Notes: generated from the sequence alone by a model not told the origin. Shown: positions 35,258 to 44,706, counted from the stretch's first letter. The stretch is DNA of 56,766 nucleotides from Flavobacterium amniphilum (GCF_023634845.1 NZ_JAMLJL010000021.1:1-56766), one strand, 5' to 3'. Numbers and translations: made by a program.

Positions 35258-38200
35258 TTAAAATGACGCATTGATAGAGAAACCTACAGTTCTAGTAGAA
35301 GGATATTGTGCATCACCAATAAATCCTAAACCATTTCTAGACGTGTTTGTTAAAGTTCCTTGAGCAGTTCTACCAGCAACAGAGTTACTAGTGTTAACTT
35401 GGCTACTAGCTTCTGGATCAGAATATCCACGGTTGTTATCAGCTAACCAAACGAATGGATTTCTAGCATTCACACTCAATTTGAATGAAGTCAAACCAGC
35501 TTTTTCAATCATTTTCTTAGGTAAAGAGTAGCTTAAAGCAATCTCTCTGATTTTCAAAGCAGTTGCATCTACTAAGTTGAACCAACCTAATTGAGAAGCT
35601 TGTCCGAAATAATCCTGAGTACGGTTAGCAACACCAGTTGAAGTATAGAAACCACCTGTTAATACAGAAGTGTTATCGATATACTGACCTGGGTTTCCTG
35701 GATCAGCGATAGATGAGTTAGGCATTAAGAAACCAACGTTTCTGTCAAAGTTACCAGACTCTACTAAGTGACCATTCCAAGTTAAGTTGTATTTAGTTTG
35801 AGAGATAAAGCTGTGACCAGTTCTGTAATCCATAGTGAATGATAAACCGATTCCTTTGTACTCAAAGCTATTTGTTAAACCTAAAATGTAATCAGGAGTA
35901 GCTTTTGCTAAGTTTTTGAAAGTAGCGTCAACAGTTGGACGTCCTTCAGCGTTTAAGATAATTCTTCCTTGATCATCTCTCATCCAGTCTGTACCAGTGA
36001 TGTAAGGGAAAGATTGTCCTTCAACTGCAGAGATATCGAAATCAACATTTGAGTTACCTCCGTTGAATAATACAACTTTGTTAGAATCTCCAGCATCTAC
36101 AACTTTAGTATCGTTAGTAGTGTAAGAAAGTCTTGTATTCCATTTGAAATTATCAGTATTGTATGGCATGAAAGCTAAGTCTACTTCTAAACCTTTAGCT
36201 TCTAACTCTCCATTATTACCTTTCATAGTATTCAAACCTGTAGTACTACTTACAGTTACATCAGTAATCAAATCAGTAGTGTTAGTTTGATAAGCTGAAA
36301 CGTCTAAGTTAACTCTGTCTCTGAATAAACCTAAGTTAATACCAGCTTCATATGTAGTATATTTCTCTGGTTTGATGTTAGGATCAGTGATAGCTGTTAA
36401 GTTATTGTAAGAGTTACCAGTATCAGGGTAAGCAAAGTCAGCAGCAATAGCAGCAAGAGATAAGATATCGTAAGCAGCTACCGGATCTAATGAACCTACT
36501 TGAGTATAGTTAGCAAACACTTTTAAGTTACTAACAACTTTGTTGTCTTTTAAACCATCAAATGCTTTTGTAGGTACAAATGAAACACCCGCAGATGGAT
36601 AGAAATAGAATTGGTTTCCTTTAGCAGCAACACTGTTACCTTCGTAACGTGCAGTAGCATTCAAGAATAAATAATCTTCATAGTTCAAATCAAAGTTAGC
36701 AAAACCAGCGATAGTTTTAGTAATGATTTTTCTGTTAACCAATAAAGATGGGTTCTCAGGAAACAATACGTTAGAAATGTGGTAGAAACCAGGAATATCT
36801 AAGTTGAAACCTCCTTGAGATCTTCTTTCAGTTAAAGTATACTGCATGTTTTGACCAATATTAGCTTTGAAACCAACTTTATCAGTTAAGTCATAGTTCA
36901 TATTGAACAATAAGTCACCATAGTAGTAAGAAGAGTTCAAGTTACTTTGGAAGTAGTTACCTGTACTTGAGAAATCAGCTAAAGCTTCAGCTGGTCCGAT
37001 TACTTGGTCAGCGTGAGACTCTTGAGAGTTGTTTCTGAACTGGTAAGATCCAGTATAAGAAACTGACATGTTTTTGTTTAACTCGTATGCAGCATTGATA
37101 CCAGCATTCACATAGTTATCAGTGTTGAATAATCTGTTAGTTTTCTTAGCTAACCATGGGTTTTGGTAGTAACCATTCCATCCATAAACACCTCTATCTT
37201 TAAACAATTCGATAGGCACGTTAGATGCAGTTTGCAATAAGTTAGTTAATAACGTATAATCTGCACGGCTAGTCTGAGCATTAACGTCAGCTTGCTTAGT
37301 TCTTGTATTAGTTAAAGTAAAAGTACCTCCAACTGTTAATTTACCAGCTTTTTTACCAGCGTTTAAAACTATAGTATTACGGTTTAAGTTATCACCTTCT
37401 AAGATGAAATCTCTTCTTAAGTTACCAATGTTTAAGTTCACGAATCCGTCAGCACCACCAGCGTTAACGTTGATGTTGTTTTGATAGATCTGACCTTGTT
37501 GGTAGAATTTTTTGATTTCGTCGTTTCCACGAGCACTGTAAGGAGCTTCAACAGAAGTACCATCAGGGTTAGGAATACCTACTGCACGGATAGATCCGTC
37601 AAATAATTCTCCCCATCCACCATTTTCTTGTGGATCCCAAGCACCGTACCATCCTTGTCCGTAAGACTGTTGTCTTTCAGGAATGAAGTTGATTTCTTCA
37701 AAATCTACAGCTGAATTAACTGCAACTGTAAATTTATCATCTTTAGCACCTTTTTTAGTTGTTACAACAACAACCCCTTGTTTACCTTGAGAACCGTATA
37801 AAGCAGCTCCTTGAGCACCTTTTAATACAGTTACGTTTTGGATAACATCAGCAGGTAAAGAAGCCATAACATCAGCAGTAGAGATAACGTTATCAATTAC
37901 AACTAAAGCCTCTGTATTACCAGTTAAAGACAACATTGAACGAACACGGATTGAGTTTCCACCACCTACACCATTAGATGTACCGTTGATAGTAACCCCA
38001 GAAACCTTACCTACTAACGCTCTTACAGCATCAGGGTTGTTAGCCGCTTTTAAGTCTTCGTTATTAACAGTTGAATAAGATGATGTTACTGCAGATTTTT
38101 TCTTTTTAATACCTACAGCTCCAATAACTACCTCTTTCAATTGTTGAGTGTTATCACTTAAAACAGTATTAATAACGTTAGAAGCACCAACTGTCTTCAC

Positions 38201-38440
38201 AACATCATTCATACCCATAAAAGAGTAAACTAATTTTTCACCCTCTTTTGCTTTGATAGTATAGCTACCATCAAAATTTGTTTGTACCCCACGAGTTGTC
38301 CCTTGCACAACAACGTTCGCACCTGGAATTGGCCCTGTTGCATCAGATACCGTTCCAGTAATAGTTTTCTCTTGAGCAAAAGAAAACTGCATTGTAAACG
38401 CCATTAAAAGCGTAAAAATCCATTTGAACTTTGATCTCAT
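35258..38440 (-). CDS. SusC/RagA-family TonB-dependent outer-membrane transporter
   Basis: The 1060-residue protein has a signal peptide (1-22), a carboxypeptidase-like regulatory domain (about 24-105, ITGTVSDATGPIPGANVVVQG), a plug domain (about 115-235, with VTVLKGAQGAALYGSQGKQGVVVVTTKKG) and a 22-strand-type barrel ending in aromatic F (TVGFSINASF). It imports oligomers bound by SusD using TonB energy. It is first in a two-gene operon; no clear TAnnTTTG box was found in the 200 bp upstream. Confidence 0.95.
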   Translation of the reverse strand: MRSKFKWIFTLLMAFTMQFSFAQEKTITGTVSDATGPIPGANVVVQGTTRGVQTNFDGSYTIKAKEGEKLVYSFMGMNDVVKTVGASNVINTVLSDNTQQLKEVVIGAVGIKKKKSAVTSSYSTVNNEDLKAANNPDAVRALVGKVSGVTINGTSNGVGGGNSIRVRSMLSLTGNTEALVVIDNVISTADVMASLPADVIQNVTVLKGAQGAALYGSQGKQGVVVVTTKKGAKDDKFTVAVNSAVDFEEINFIPERQQSYGQGWYGAWDPQENGGWGELFDGSIRAVGIPNPDGTSVEAPYSARGNDEIKKFYQQGQIYQNNINVNAGGADGFVNLNIGNLRRDFILEGDNLNRNTIVLNAGKKAGKLTVGGTFTLTNTRTKQADVNAQTSRADYTLLTNLLQTASNVPIELFKDRGVYGWNGYYQNPWLAKKTNRLFNTDNYVNAGINAAYELNKNMSVSYTGSYQFRNNSQESHADQVIGPAEALADFSSTGNYFQSNLNSSYYYGDLLFNMNYDLTDKVGFKANIGQNMQYTLTERRSQGGFNLDIPGFYHISNVLFPENPSLLVNRKIITKTIAGFANFDLNYEDYLFLNATARYEGNSVAAKGNQFYFYPSAGVSFVPTKAFDGLKDNKVVSNLKVFANYTQVGSLDPVAAYDILSLAAIAADFAYPDTGNSYNNLTAITDPNIKPEKYTTYEAGINLGLFRDRVNLDVSAYQTNTTDLITDVTVSSTTGLNTMKGNNGELEAKGLEVDLAFMPYNTDNFKWNTRLSYTTNDTKVVDAGDSNKVVLFNGGNSNVDFDISAVEGQSFPYITGTDWMRDDQGRIILNAEGRPTVDATFKNLAKATPDYILGLTNSFEYKGIGLSFTMDYRTGHSFISQTKYNLTWNGHLVESGNFDRNVGFLMPNSSIADPGNPGQYIDNTSVLTGGFYTSTGVANRTQDYFGQASQLGWFNLVDATALKIREIALSYSLPKKMIEKAGLTSFKLSVNARNPFVWLADNNRGYSDPEASSQVNTSNSVAGRTAQGTLTNTSRNGLGFIGDAQYPSTRTVGFSINASF

Positions 38441-38617
38441 ATTATTTTTATTTGAGTTAGTTATTCCGCAAACTTCTTAATTATTTCTTAAACTACCAAA
38501 TAATACTTCGGAATATTACTATTTATTTAAGTTAAAAAATTAGCCGAACTGCAATCATTAGCGCAATGATTTTAGTAACTTGATGCTCATATTTTCAAAA
38601 GGTTGCGCGAAATAGTG

Positions 38618-38625
38618 TATTTTTG
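38618..38625 (+). promoter_or_regulatory. rnhB promoter -7 element
   Basis: TATTTTTG, 14 nt before the rnhB ATG at 38640. The -33 box is not clear at the usual spacing. Confidence 0.45.
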
Positions 38626-38639
38626 CTAAAATTAACATA

Positions 38640-39239
38640 ATGTTACTCCAAAGTTTTACAAATAATGCATTAGAATGCGGCACAGACGAAGCAGGACGCG
38701 GATGTCTGGCCGGACCGGTAACGGCAGCAGCAATTATACTTCCCGAAGGTTTTTCAATAAACAAACTGAATGATTCCAAACAATTATCAGAAAAAATACG
38801 GGAAAGCATCAAGCCTCTTATTGAAGAAAAAGCATTATCTTTTGCCGTAACCCACCTCGAACCTGAAGTGATCGACAAAATAAACATACTGAACGCTTCC
38901 ATTAAAGCCATGCAGGACTCCATATTAAAACTTACCCCAACCCCCACCTATATTATAGTAGACGGAAACCGCTTCAAACCGGTAAATGAAATTCCGTATT
39001 CAACCATTGTTAAAGGAGACAGTAAATACTTAAGTATTGCAGCCGCTTCGGTTTTAGCCAAAACATACCGAGATGAATACATGAACCGCATTCATGAGGA
39101 GTTCCCCATGTACGGCTGGAACAAAAACAAAGGCTACCCTACCAAAGATCACCGGGAAGCCATTGCTAAATACGGCCCTACAAAATACCACAGGATGTCT
39201 TTCCGGCTGTTACCGGAACAACTGAAATTGGAATTATAA
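38640..39239 (+). CDS. rnhB: Ribonuclease HII
   Basis: The 199-residue enzyme removes ribonucleotides from DNA and RNA primers in hybrids. The family motif GTDEAGRGCLAGP with the first catalytic Asp-Glu pair, the IIVDGN aspartate and the SIAAASVLAKTYRD motif are all present. It is a single gene convergent with lipB. Confidence 0.96.
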   Translation: MLLQSFTNNALECGTDEAGRGCLAGPVTAAAIILPEGFSINKLNDSKQLSEKIRESIKPLIEEKALSFAVTHLEPEVIDKINILNASIKAMQDSILKLTPTPTYIIVDGNRFKPVNEIPYSTIVKGDSKYLSIAAASVLAKTYRDEYMNRIHEEFPMYGWNKNKGYPTKDHREAIAKYGPTKYHRMSFRLLPEQLKLEL

Positions 39240-39271
39240 AAAAAAGAGGCTCAAATTGAACCTCTTTTTTC
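39238..39271. terminator. Bidirectional terminator between rnhB and lipB
   Basis: AAAAAAGAGG and CCTCTTTTTT (39240-39249 with 39261-39270), with additional CTCAA/TTGAA pairing in the loop, serve both converging genes. Confidence 0.82.
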
Positions 39272-39289
39272 TTATATCACTCCCATATA

Positions 39290-39982
39290 TTATATCATCT
39301 CAGCTTCAAACAAATCAGCGAAATGTTTTACTATTTTTTGCTTGACTTCTTCTTCATCAACCTCCCTACCTAATTCAACATGCAAAGAAGTAACTGCCTT
39401 TCCTTTTATCCCACACGGAATAATATTATCAAAATACCCCAGGTTCGCATTTACATTCAACGCAAAACCATGCATGGTTACCCAACGCGAAGCACGCACT
39501 CCCATTGCACATATTTTTCTCGCGAACGGCGTCCCCACTCCTAACCACACTCCGGTTTCCCCTTCACTTCTTTCCGATTGTAAACCATAATCAGCTAAGG
39601 TTAAAATAATCGCCTCTTCCAATAAACGTAAATATTTATGAATATCGGTAAAGAAGTTTTCCAGATCCAAAATAGGATATCCTACAATTTGCCCGGGACC
39701 GTGATAGGTAATATCTCCTCCTCTGTTGATCTTATAAAATGTAGCACCCTTTTCTTCCAGTTGTTTTTCTGAAAGAAGTAAATTACTCATGTCACCGCTT
39801 TTTCCTAACGTATACACATGGGGATGTTCGACAAAAAGAAAATAATTAGAGGTATTAATTTCGGGATTTGTTCGTTTTTCAACTTTTTGGGAAACGATAT
39901 CAGCAAAAATCTGCTCTTGGTAATCCCAAGTCTCTTTATAATCTTTATTTCCCAAATCCTGAAGTTGGACTTTTTTATTCAT
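39290..39982 (-). CDS. lipB: Octanoyltransferase LipB
   Basis: The 230-residue enzyme transfers octanoyl from acyl-carrier protein to lipoyl domains. RGGDITYHGPGQIVGYPI is the family signature, the catalytic Cys is in NIIPCGI and the partner Lys in FARKICAMGVR. It lies 3 bp after the lipoprotein gene, so the two are co-transcribed. Confidence 0.95.
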   Translation of the reverse strand: MNKKVQLQDLGNKDYKETWDYQEQIFADIVSQKVEKRTNPEINTSNYFLFVEHPHVYTLGKSGDMSNLLLSEKQLEEKGATFYKINRGGDITYHGPGQIVGYPILDLENFFTDIHKYLRLLEEAIILTLADYGLQSERSEGETGVWLGVGTPFARKICAMGVRASRWVTMHGFALNVNANLGYFDNIIPCGIKGKAVTSLHVELGREVDEEEVKQKIVKHFADLFEAEMI

Positions 39983-39985
39983 GGC

Positions 39986-40723
39986 TTATTTTACGAATTC
40001 TACTTCGAAGTTTAATTTTTCAGGTTCTTTTAAATACTCATTGAAGGAATACTCGATTGTAATCGTTTTTTTATCTTCCGAAAATAACGCATTCGGATTG
40101 GAAACTTTTTTCACCGCCTTCGGGAAGTTATACTTGATTACATATTTAGAAGATTCGAAAATCATCTTGTATGAATCCAACGAATCGTTATCCAGTTTTT
40201 TCAACGCTTCTTTATCAACAGTTGCCTTACGCGTGAATTTTTTACCATTATAGGTATAATTGATTTTTGATCCGTTACCGCTGAATCCTCCCAAATCCCC
40301 CATCGGGTTACCTTGCGATCCGCCTTTACTCATTTTCTGGATCTCAGCCAGATTGTTCATTACATCCTGCAATTCTGAAACCGACTTAAAGTTTGTTGCC
40401 ATTGAAAATAAAAACTCTTTCGAATCATGATTCATTTTCATGTGCATATTAAAACGCTCGAGTTGTTTAATCTTTTCGCGTTGATCAGCAGGCAATTTAT
40501 CGATACTGTCTTTTTTTGCCGCCAGTATTTCTTTAAAGGTAAAAACCGAATCTATGTTTTTTGCTGTCCCGGTAGTATCCTTAGGCATCATGGCCATAAA
40601 AGAAGAGCCGTCCATCTTTAAATTGTATTTCCCGGCTCCGTCAGGACTGATTGTAATTTCTTCAGTAAACGTACAACTCGTCAAACTGAAGACAAAGGCA
40701 AATAGTATTAGCAGTTTTTTCAT
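39986..40723 (-). CDS. Lipoprotein of unknown function
   Basis: From the ATG at 40723 the protein has 245 residues with a lipoprotein signal (FSLTSC, Cys17). The mature part contains charged helices (about 70-125), a Gly/Ser/Asn-rich segment (about 135-155), and a beta-rich C-terminus. I do not recognise the family. A frame from 40744 would overlap the promoter TATCTTTG and is rejected. The gene precedes lipB by 3 bp, which is probably just shared transcription. Confidence 0.82.
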   Translation of the reverse strand: MKKLLILFAFVFSLTSCTFTEEITISPDGAGKYNLKMDGSSFMAMMPKDTTGTAKNIDSVFTFKEILAAKKDSIDKLPADQREKIKQLERFNMHMKMNHDSKEFLFSMATNFKSVSELQDVMNNLAEIQKMSKGGSQGNPMGDLGGFSGNGSKINYTYNGKKFTRKATVDKEALKKLDNDSLDSYKMIFESSKYVIKYNFPKAVKKVSNPNALFSEDKKTITIEYSFNEYLKEPEKLNFEVEFVK

Positions 40724-40741
40724 CTGAAATTTTTGTTTTGC

Positions 40742-40773
40742 CAAAGATACAAAGAAGTAAGTCGAAAGTCAAA
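40742..40773 (-). promoter_or_regulatory. Promoter of lipoprotein-lipB operon
   Basis: On the minus strand TTTG, a 20-nt spacer and TATCTTTG (40749-40742), 18 nt before the ATG at 40723. The spacer overlaps the AAGTC simple repeat. Confidence 0.6.
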
Positions 40774-40798
40774 AGTCAAAAGTCGAAAGTCGACAGAA
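40757..40798. repeat. AAGTC simple repeat
   Basis: Short tandem repeats of the type AAAGTCGAAAGTC, five or six copies with period 9-10. It lies within the promoter region of the lipoprotein gene. Confidence 0.6.
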
Positions 40799-40881
40799 GA
40801 TGATATTTTGTCAAGGGGGAGTTTTCTTTGGATTGTCCGATTGTTCGATTATCAGATTGCCAGATTTATATTGGCCGGAAC

Positions 40882-41091
40882 AAAAACACTTTTGACAGGA
40901 AGAAAAAGTCTTTTGACAGAATTAATAATTCCTTTAGCAGCAAGAAAAATCCTTTTTACAGATAAAAAAAGTCTTTTGACAGAAATAATAATTCTTTTGA
41001 CAGGAAGAAAAAGTCTTTCAGCAGCAATAAAAAATCTTTTGAAATGAGCAAAAATTCTTTTGACAGAAAGAAAGAATCTTCCAGCAGTAGT
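40882..41091. repeat. Tandem array of 10 x 21 bp
   Basis: Ten 21-bp units without an indel, resembling AAAAAGTCTTTTGACAGGAAG. On the plus strand one frame reads as heptads like KKSFDRK (with a TAA in unit 4) and another as RKSLLTE. There is no start site or ribosome site. Short A-tracts recur every 21 bp, that is every two helical turns, which would be expected to bend DNA. Unrelated in sequence to the array at 6388-6828. Confidence 0.88.
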
Positions 41092-41120
41092 GAAATTTCA
41101 CAAAAAAGGATGATTTTGTT

Positions 41121-41226
41121 TGCGTGAGGGATCTCGTCTAAGGACGAGACAAGTTAAGCGGCATCCTTTTATGCAGCGCAGCGGAATAAAAGATAGAGCG
41201 GATAGCCCGACCCGAAGGGGCACGCC
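41121..41226 (+). repeat. Dispersed hairpin repeat, copy 2
   Basis: It shares with 31548-31644 the ends GCGTGAGGGATC and CACGCC and the core AGCGGCATCCTTTTA, TAAAAGATAGAGCG and AGCCCGACCC. Its variable arms differ: a CTCGTC/GACGAG hairpin (about 41133-41148), a CTTTTAT/ATAAAAG stem and a CCC-GAA-GGG hairpin. Confidence 0.85.
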
Positions 41227-41336
41227 CTTATTTAGACTGTTAGATTATTAGACTTCTTAGACTTCTTAGATTTTTAGACCATCAGACCTAAGACTAAAAG
41301 CTAAGGACTAATCACTAGTTACTAATCAATTTCAGC
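41227..41336. other. TTAGA/CTAAT-rich low-complexity spacer
   Basis: Degenerate short repeats such as TTAGACTTCTTAGACTTCTTAGA fill the space up to the lysS promoter. No gene is present. Confidence 0.5.
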
Positions 41337-41367
41337 TTTGAAACTTTATAACTAATACTTATCTTTG
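41337..41367 (+). promoter_or_regulatory. lysS promoter
   Basis: TTTG (41337-41340), a 19-nt spacer and TATCTTTG (41360-41367), 19 nt before the ATG at 41387; this is an excellent match to the Bacteroidota consensus. Confidence 0.75.
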
Positions 41368-41386
41368 CACGCTTAAAAACATTGTT

Positions 41387-43078
41387 ATGCAACTTTCGGA
41401 ACAAGAAATCATTAGAAGAGAGAAACTGAATGCGTTACGTGAATTGAACATCAATCCGTATCCTGCTGATTTATACCCTGTAAACCACACTTCAAAACAG
41501 ATAAAGGAAAGCTTTGAGGAAGGTAAGAAGGTTATCGTGGCAGGCCGTTTGATGAGTAACCGCGATCAGGGGAAGGCTTGTTTTGCCGAATTGCAGGACA
41601 GTGAAGGAAGAATCCAGCTTTATCTTAACCGCGACGTGATTTGTCCGGGGGAAGATAAAACGTTATACAACCAGGTTTTCAGAAAACTGACTGACCTTGG
41701 TGATTTTATTGGTGTGGAAGGGGAATTGTTTACTACGCAGGTGGGTGCACAATGTATCCGTGTGACGAGTTTCGCTTTCTTGAGCAAAACGTTGCGTCCG
41801 CTTCCAATGCCTAAAACAGATGAAGACGGAAAAATATTCGATGCTTTTGTAGATCCTGAATTGCGTTACCGTATGCGTTACGTGGATTTAGTAGTGAACC
41901 CTCAGGTGAAAGATGTTTTCATGAAGAGAACTAAATTATTCACCGCGATGCGTACTTTCTTCAATCAGGCGGGTTATATGGAAGTGGAAACTCCTGTATT
42001 GCAATCGATTCCGGGAGGAGCGGCTGCACGTCCGTTTATCACGCACCATAATAGTTTAGACATTCCGTTGTACATGAGAATTGCTAACGAGTTGTATCTG
42101 AAAAGATTGATCGTAGGTGGTTTTGACGGCGTGTATGAGTTTTCTAAAAACTTCCGCAACGAAGGAATGGACAGAACCCACAATCCTGAATTTACCGCAA
42201 TGGAGATTTATGTAGCTTACAAAGACTACAACTGGATGATGGAATTCACCGAAAACTTATTGGAATACTGTGCTCAACAAGTAAACGGAACAACTGAAGC
42301 TACTTTTGGCGAACACAAAGTAAACTTCAAAGCGCCGTACGCAAGAGTTACAATGACTGATGCCATCAAACAATTTACCGGTTTCGATATTACCGGAAAG
42401 ACTGAAGCTGAATTATTTGAAGCGGCTAAAGGAATGGGCATCGAAGTAAATAAAACCATGGGGAAAGGAAAACTGATCGATGAAATCTTTGGTGAGAAAT
42501 GTGAAGGAAACTTCATCCAGCCAACTTTCATTACGGATTACCCGAAAGAAATGTCTCCGCTATGTAAATCACACAGAGACAACCCGGATTTGACCGAACG
42601 TTTCGAATTGATGGTTTGTGGTAAGGAAATCGCTAACGCGTATTCCGAATTGAATGATCCGATTGACCAAAGAGAGCGTTTTGAAGCGCAAATGGCTTTG
42701 GCTGAAAAAGGTGACGACGAAGCAAACGGAATTATTGACGAAGATTTCTTAAGAGCATTGGAATATGGAATGCCACCAACATCAGGTTTAGGTATCGGAA
42801 TGGACCGTTTGATCATGTTCTTAACGAACAATGCATCGATCCAGGAAGTATTATTCTTCCCGCAAATGAGACCGGAGAAAAAAGGTCCGGAATTAACAGA
42901 AGAAGAGAAATTAATCATCGAATTGTTAAAATCAGAGAACAATCAGCCAATAGGAATGTTGAAAGAAAAATCGGCCTTGAGCGGAAAGAAATGGGATGCT
43001 GCCATGAAAGGCTTGGCAAAACATGGCTTGACCAAAGTTGTTGTTGATGGTGATAATAAGACTGTGGTTTTGAATTAA
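41387..43078 (+). CDS. lysS: Lysyl-tRNA synthetase, class II
   Basis: The 563-residue enzyme has an OB-fold tRNA-binding domain (about 45-150) and a class II catalytic domain with motif 2 YEFSKNFRNEGMDRTHNPEF and motif 3 GLGIGMDRLIM. After about residue 495 it has an extra tail of roughly 65 residues (LIIELLKSENNQPIGMLKEK...), so it is longer than the E. coli enzyme. The tail looks like a small helical or winged-helix unit, and its role is unknown. It is transcribed alone from its own promoter. Confidence 0.96.
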   Translation: MQLSEQEIIRREKLNALRELNINPYPADLYPVNHTSKQIKESFEEGKKVIVAGRLMSNRDQGKACFAELQDSEGRIQLYLNRDVICPGEDKTLYNQVFRKLTDLGDFIGVEGELFTTQVGAQCIRVTSFAFLSKTLRPLPMPKTDEDGKIFDAFVDPELRYRMRYVDLVVNPQVKDVFMKRTKLFTAMRTFFNQAGYMEVETPVLQSIPGGAAARPFITHHNSLDIPLYMRIANELYLKRLIVGGFDGVYEFSKNFRNEGMDRTHNPEFTAMEIYVAYKDYNWMMEFTENLLEYCAQQVNGTTEATFGEHKVNFKAPYARVTMTDAIKQFTGFDITGKTEAELFEAAKGMGIEVNKTMGKGKLIDEIFGEKCEGNFIQPTFITDYPKEMSPLCKSHRDNPDLTERFELMVCGKEIANAYSELNDPIDQRERFEAQMALAEKGDDEANGIIDEDFLRALEYGMPPTSGLGIGMDRLIMFLTNNASIQEVLFFPQMRPEKKGPELTEEEKLIIELLKSENNQPIGMLKEKSALSGKKWDAAMKGLAKHGLTKVVVDGDNKTVVLN

Positions 43079-43080
43079 CA

Positions 43081-43116
43081 CTTCGACAGGCTCAGTGACC
43101 ATTCGACAGGCTCAGC
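43081..43116. repeat. Duplicated TTCGACAGGCTCAG motif
   Basis: Two copies of TTCGACAGGCTCAG (about 43082-43095 and 43102-43115) lie between the lysS stop and its terminator. Similar CTTCGACAAGCTCAG-like sequences occur between genes of many bacteria, as I recall; here they are a tandem pair. Confidence 0.6.
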
Positions 43117-43126
43117 TTACTACATA

Positions 43127-43160
43127 ATTAAAAAAGGAACTCGGTTGAGTTCCTTTTTTA
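43127..43160. terminator. Bidirectional terminator between lysS and the PepSY gene
   Basis: A perfect 13-bp stem (43130-43142 with 43147-43159), 4-nt loop, A- and T-runs on both sides. Confidence 0.9.
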
Positions 43161-43179
43161 ATTCCTATAATTGGATTGG

Positions 43180-44706
43180 CTATTTTTTGAACAACATTCT
43201 GATCCCGAGAATCCCCACAACCAAAACACCCAAAGCTGCCAGTACCATTGTCAGGTCACGGATATCTTTTCCGGCCCATTCCATGAACAAGAACTTATGG
43301 AAGATGGCAAAGGAGTAACCTTCCACCCTGTCGCTATTGGTCACATAAGCCGCTAAACGCGAAGTAGCTGTTTCAATAAACAACGTTTTATCATCACAGG
43401 ATTCATAGGCTACTTTTACAACCGGTAAACGTTTGTTTACAAAGCCATATTCCCTGTTTTTAAAATCGGTTATAACAGCCGTTTCCTTTATCTTTTTCTC
43501 ACAGCATTTTTCTTCCGGAGCACTATCCATTTCACAGCAGGTCGCCCCTTTTCCGGCCACTTTAGCATTAAAATAATTGGCTAAGTATTTTGCATATTCA
43601 GCATCGGTATAAGCATTCACTTTTTTAGTCTTGGCATTTACATACAAGATTTTGTCATTCTTACCATTAGCCAATTGGGAACGGTAATAAACAGCCTCTT
43701 TAAACTTCACCATACTGATATTTTTAAAACTATCCTGAGCCATGAAACGCGTCACTTCATCCGAATCAAAATCAGACACTTTAAACTCCGATTCATACAT
43801 CATTTCTTCAAAAGCAATCGGGCTCCATTTTTTTGTGGCATGATACCCGCCACTGAACGCAAACAAAACCGTAAACAAGGCCAAAGCCAATCCGGTTTGG
43901 CGGTGGTATTTCCGCCATTTTGAAGTAGCATCTTCTGCCTTAACTTTTTTAAACTGTTTCCAGAATAACCCATAGATTACTAATCCGGTAAGAGCTGACA
44001 AACCAATAACGGTAAGCAGTAAAATCATGATGAAAATCCGAACCGGATTATTAGCAATGGCATCCAAAAAAGACCAATTATGGAACACATCAAAGAACCA
44101 GATAAACCATTGTCTCGATTTTGGATTGAAAGTCGCTAATTTATCCGAAGTTGTTTCCACATAGACTTCCATTTCATCATCTCTTTCAAAACTAACCTTG
44201 TGCACCGGAAGATATCGGTTGACATACTTATACTGCGAATTGAATTGTGTTATCAATTCATGACCAGTCATTTTACTTTTCTGATCGTCAAGAAAATAAC
44301 GGGCCAGCCATTCTCCGTACTGTTTATCTCCTTCTGGCAATAATTTTCCATTGAACGTATTGATATACAGAATACTATCAGCAATGGTTTTTACCTGATA
44401 ATACTGATTATCATTAAAAACTACCAGTCTGAAATTCTTCACATCCGTGATATGATTCACCAACAAGGCTTCCTGAATCCCGGTTTGAATTTCCAAGGAA
44501 TCAAACTTTTGTCCCTTCAACGTTTCATTCGCAATTTGCGGTTTAAAGAAATGTGCCATGAACGGATGCATGATACCCGACAAACACCAGAAGATCATCG
44601 GAATCATAGTTATAAGTGCCAAAGTCTTATGCCATTTATATATTCGCTGTTTGAGTTTTTTCTTCAGTTTTTTTCCGAAGCTTTTCTTTTTTAAATTTTT
44701 CTCCAT
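43180..44706 (-). CDS. PepSY-domain membrane protein with double-CC loop
   Basis: The 508-residue inner-membrane protein has four helices (about 28-50, 222-248, 268-288 and 481-505) and two large extracytoplasmic regions with PepSY domains (about 55-215 and 300-475). Such proteins work with TonB-dependent receptors in siderophore or metal uptake, probably as periplasmic reductases or chaperones. The second loop contains Cys390-Cys391 and Cys401-Cys402 (TCCEMDSAPEEKCCEKK), which looks like a metal site that I do not recall as a family feature. It is 12 bp after the receptor gene, the last gene of a three-gene operon. Confidence 0.87.
   Translation of the reverse strand: MEKNLKKKSFGKKLKKKLKQRIYKWHKTLALITMIPMIFWCLSGIMHPFMAHFFKPQIANETLKGQKFDSLEIQTGIQEALLVNHITDVKNFRLVVFNDNQYYQVKTIADSILYINTFNGKLLPEGDKQYGEWLARYFLDDQKSKMTGHELITQFNSQYKYVNRYLPVHKVSFERDDEMEVYVETTSDKLATFNPKSRQWFIWFFDVFHNWSFLDAIANNPVRIFIMILLLTVIGLSALTGLVIYGLFWKQFKKVKAEDATSKWRKYHRQTGLALALFTVLFAFSGGYHATKKWSPIAFEEMMYESEFKVSDFDSDEVTRFMAQDSFKNISMVKFKEAVYYRSQLANGKNDKILYVNAKTKKVNAYTDAEYAKYLANYFNAKVAGKGATCCEMDSAPEEKCCEKKIKETAVITDFKNREYGFVNKRLPVVKVAYESCDDKTLFIETATSRLAAYVTNSDRVEGYSFAIFHKFLFMEWAGKDIRDLTMVLAALGVLVVGILGIRMLFKK

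Noticed and set aside
40733..41047. Plus-strand reading frame over the second 21-bp array
   Set aside because: It starts inside simple repeats near the divergent lipoprotein promoter, and two frames of the array are nearly open, as expected from a repeat with period divisible by three.
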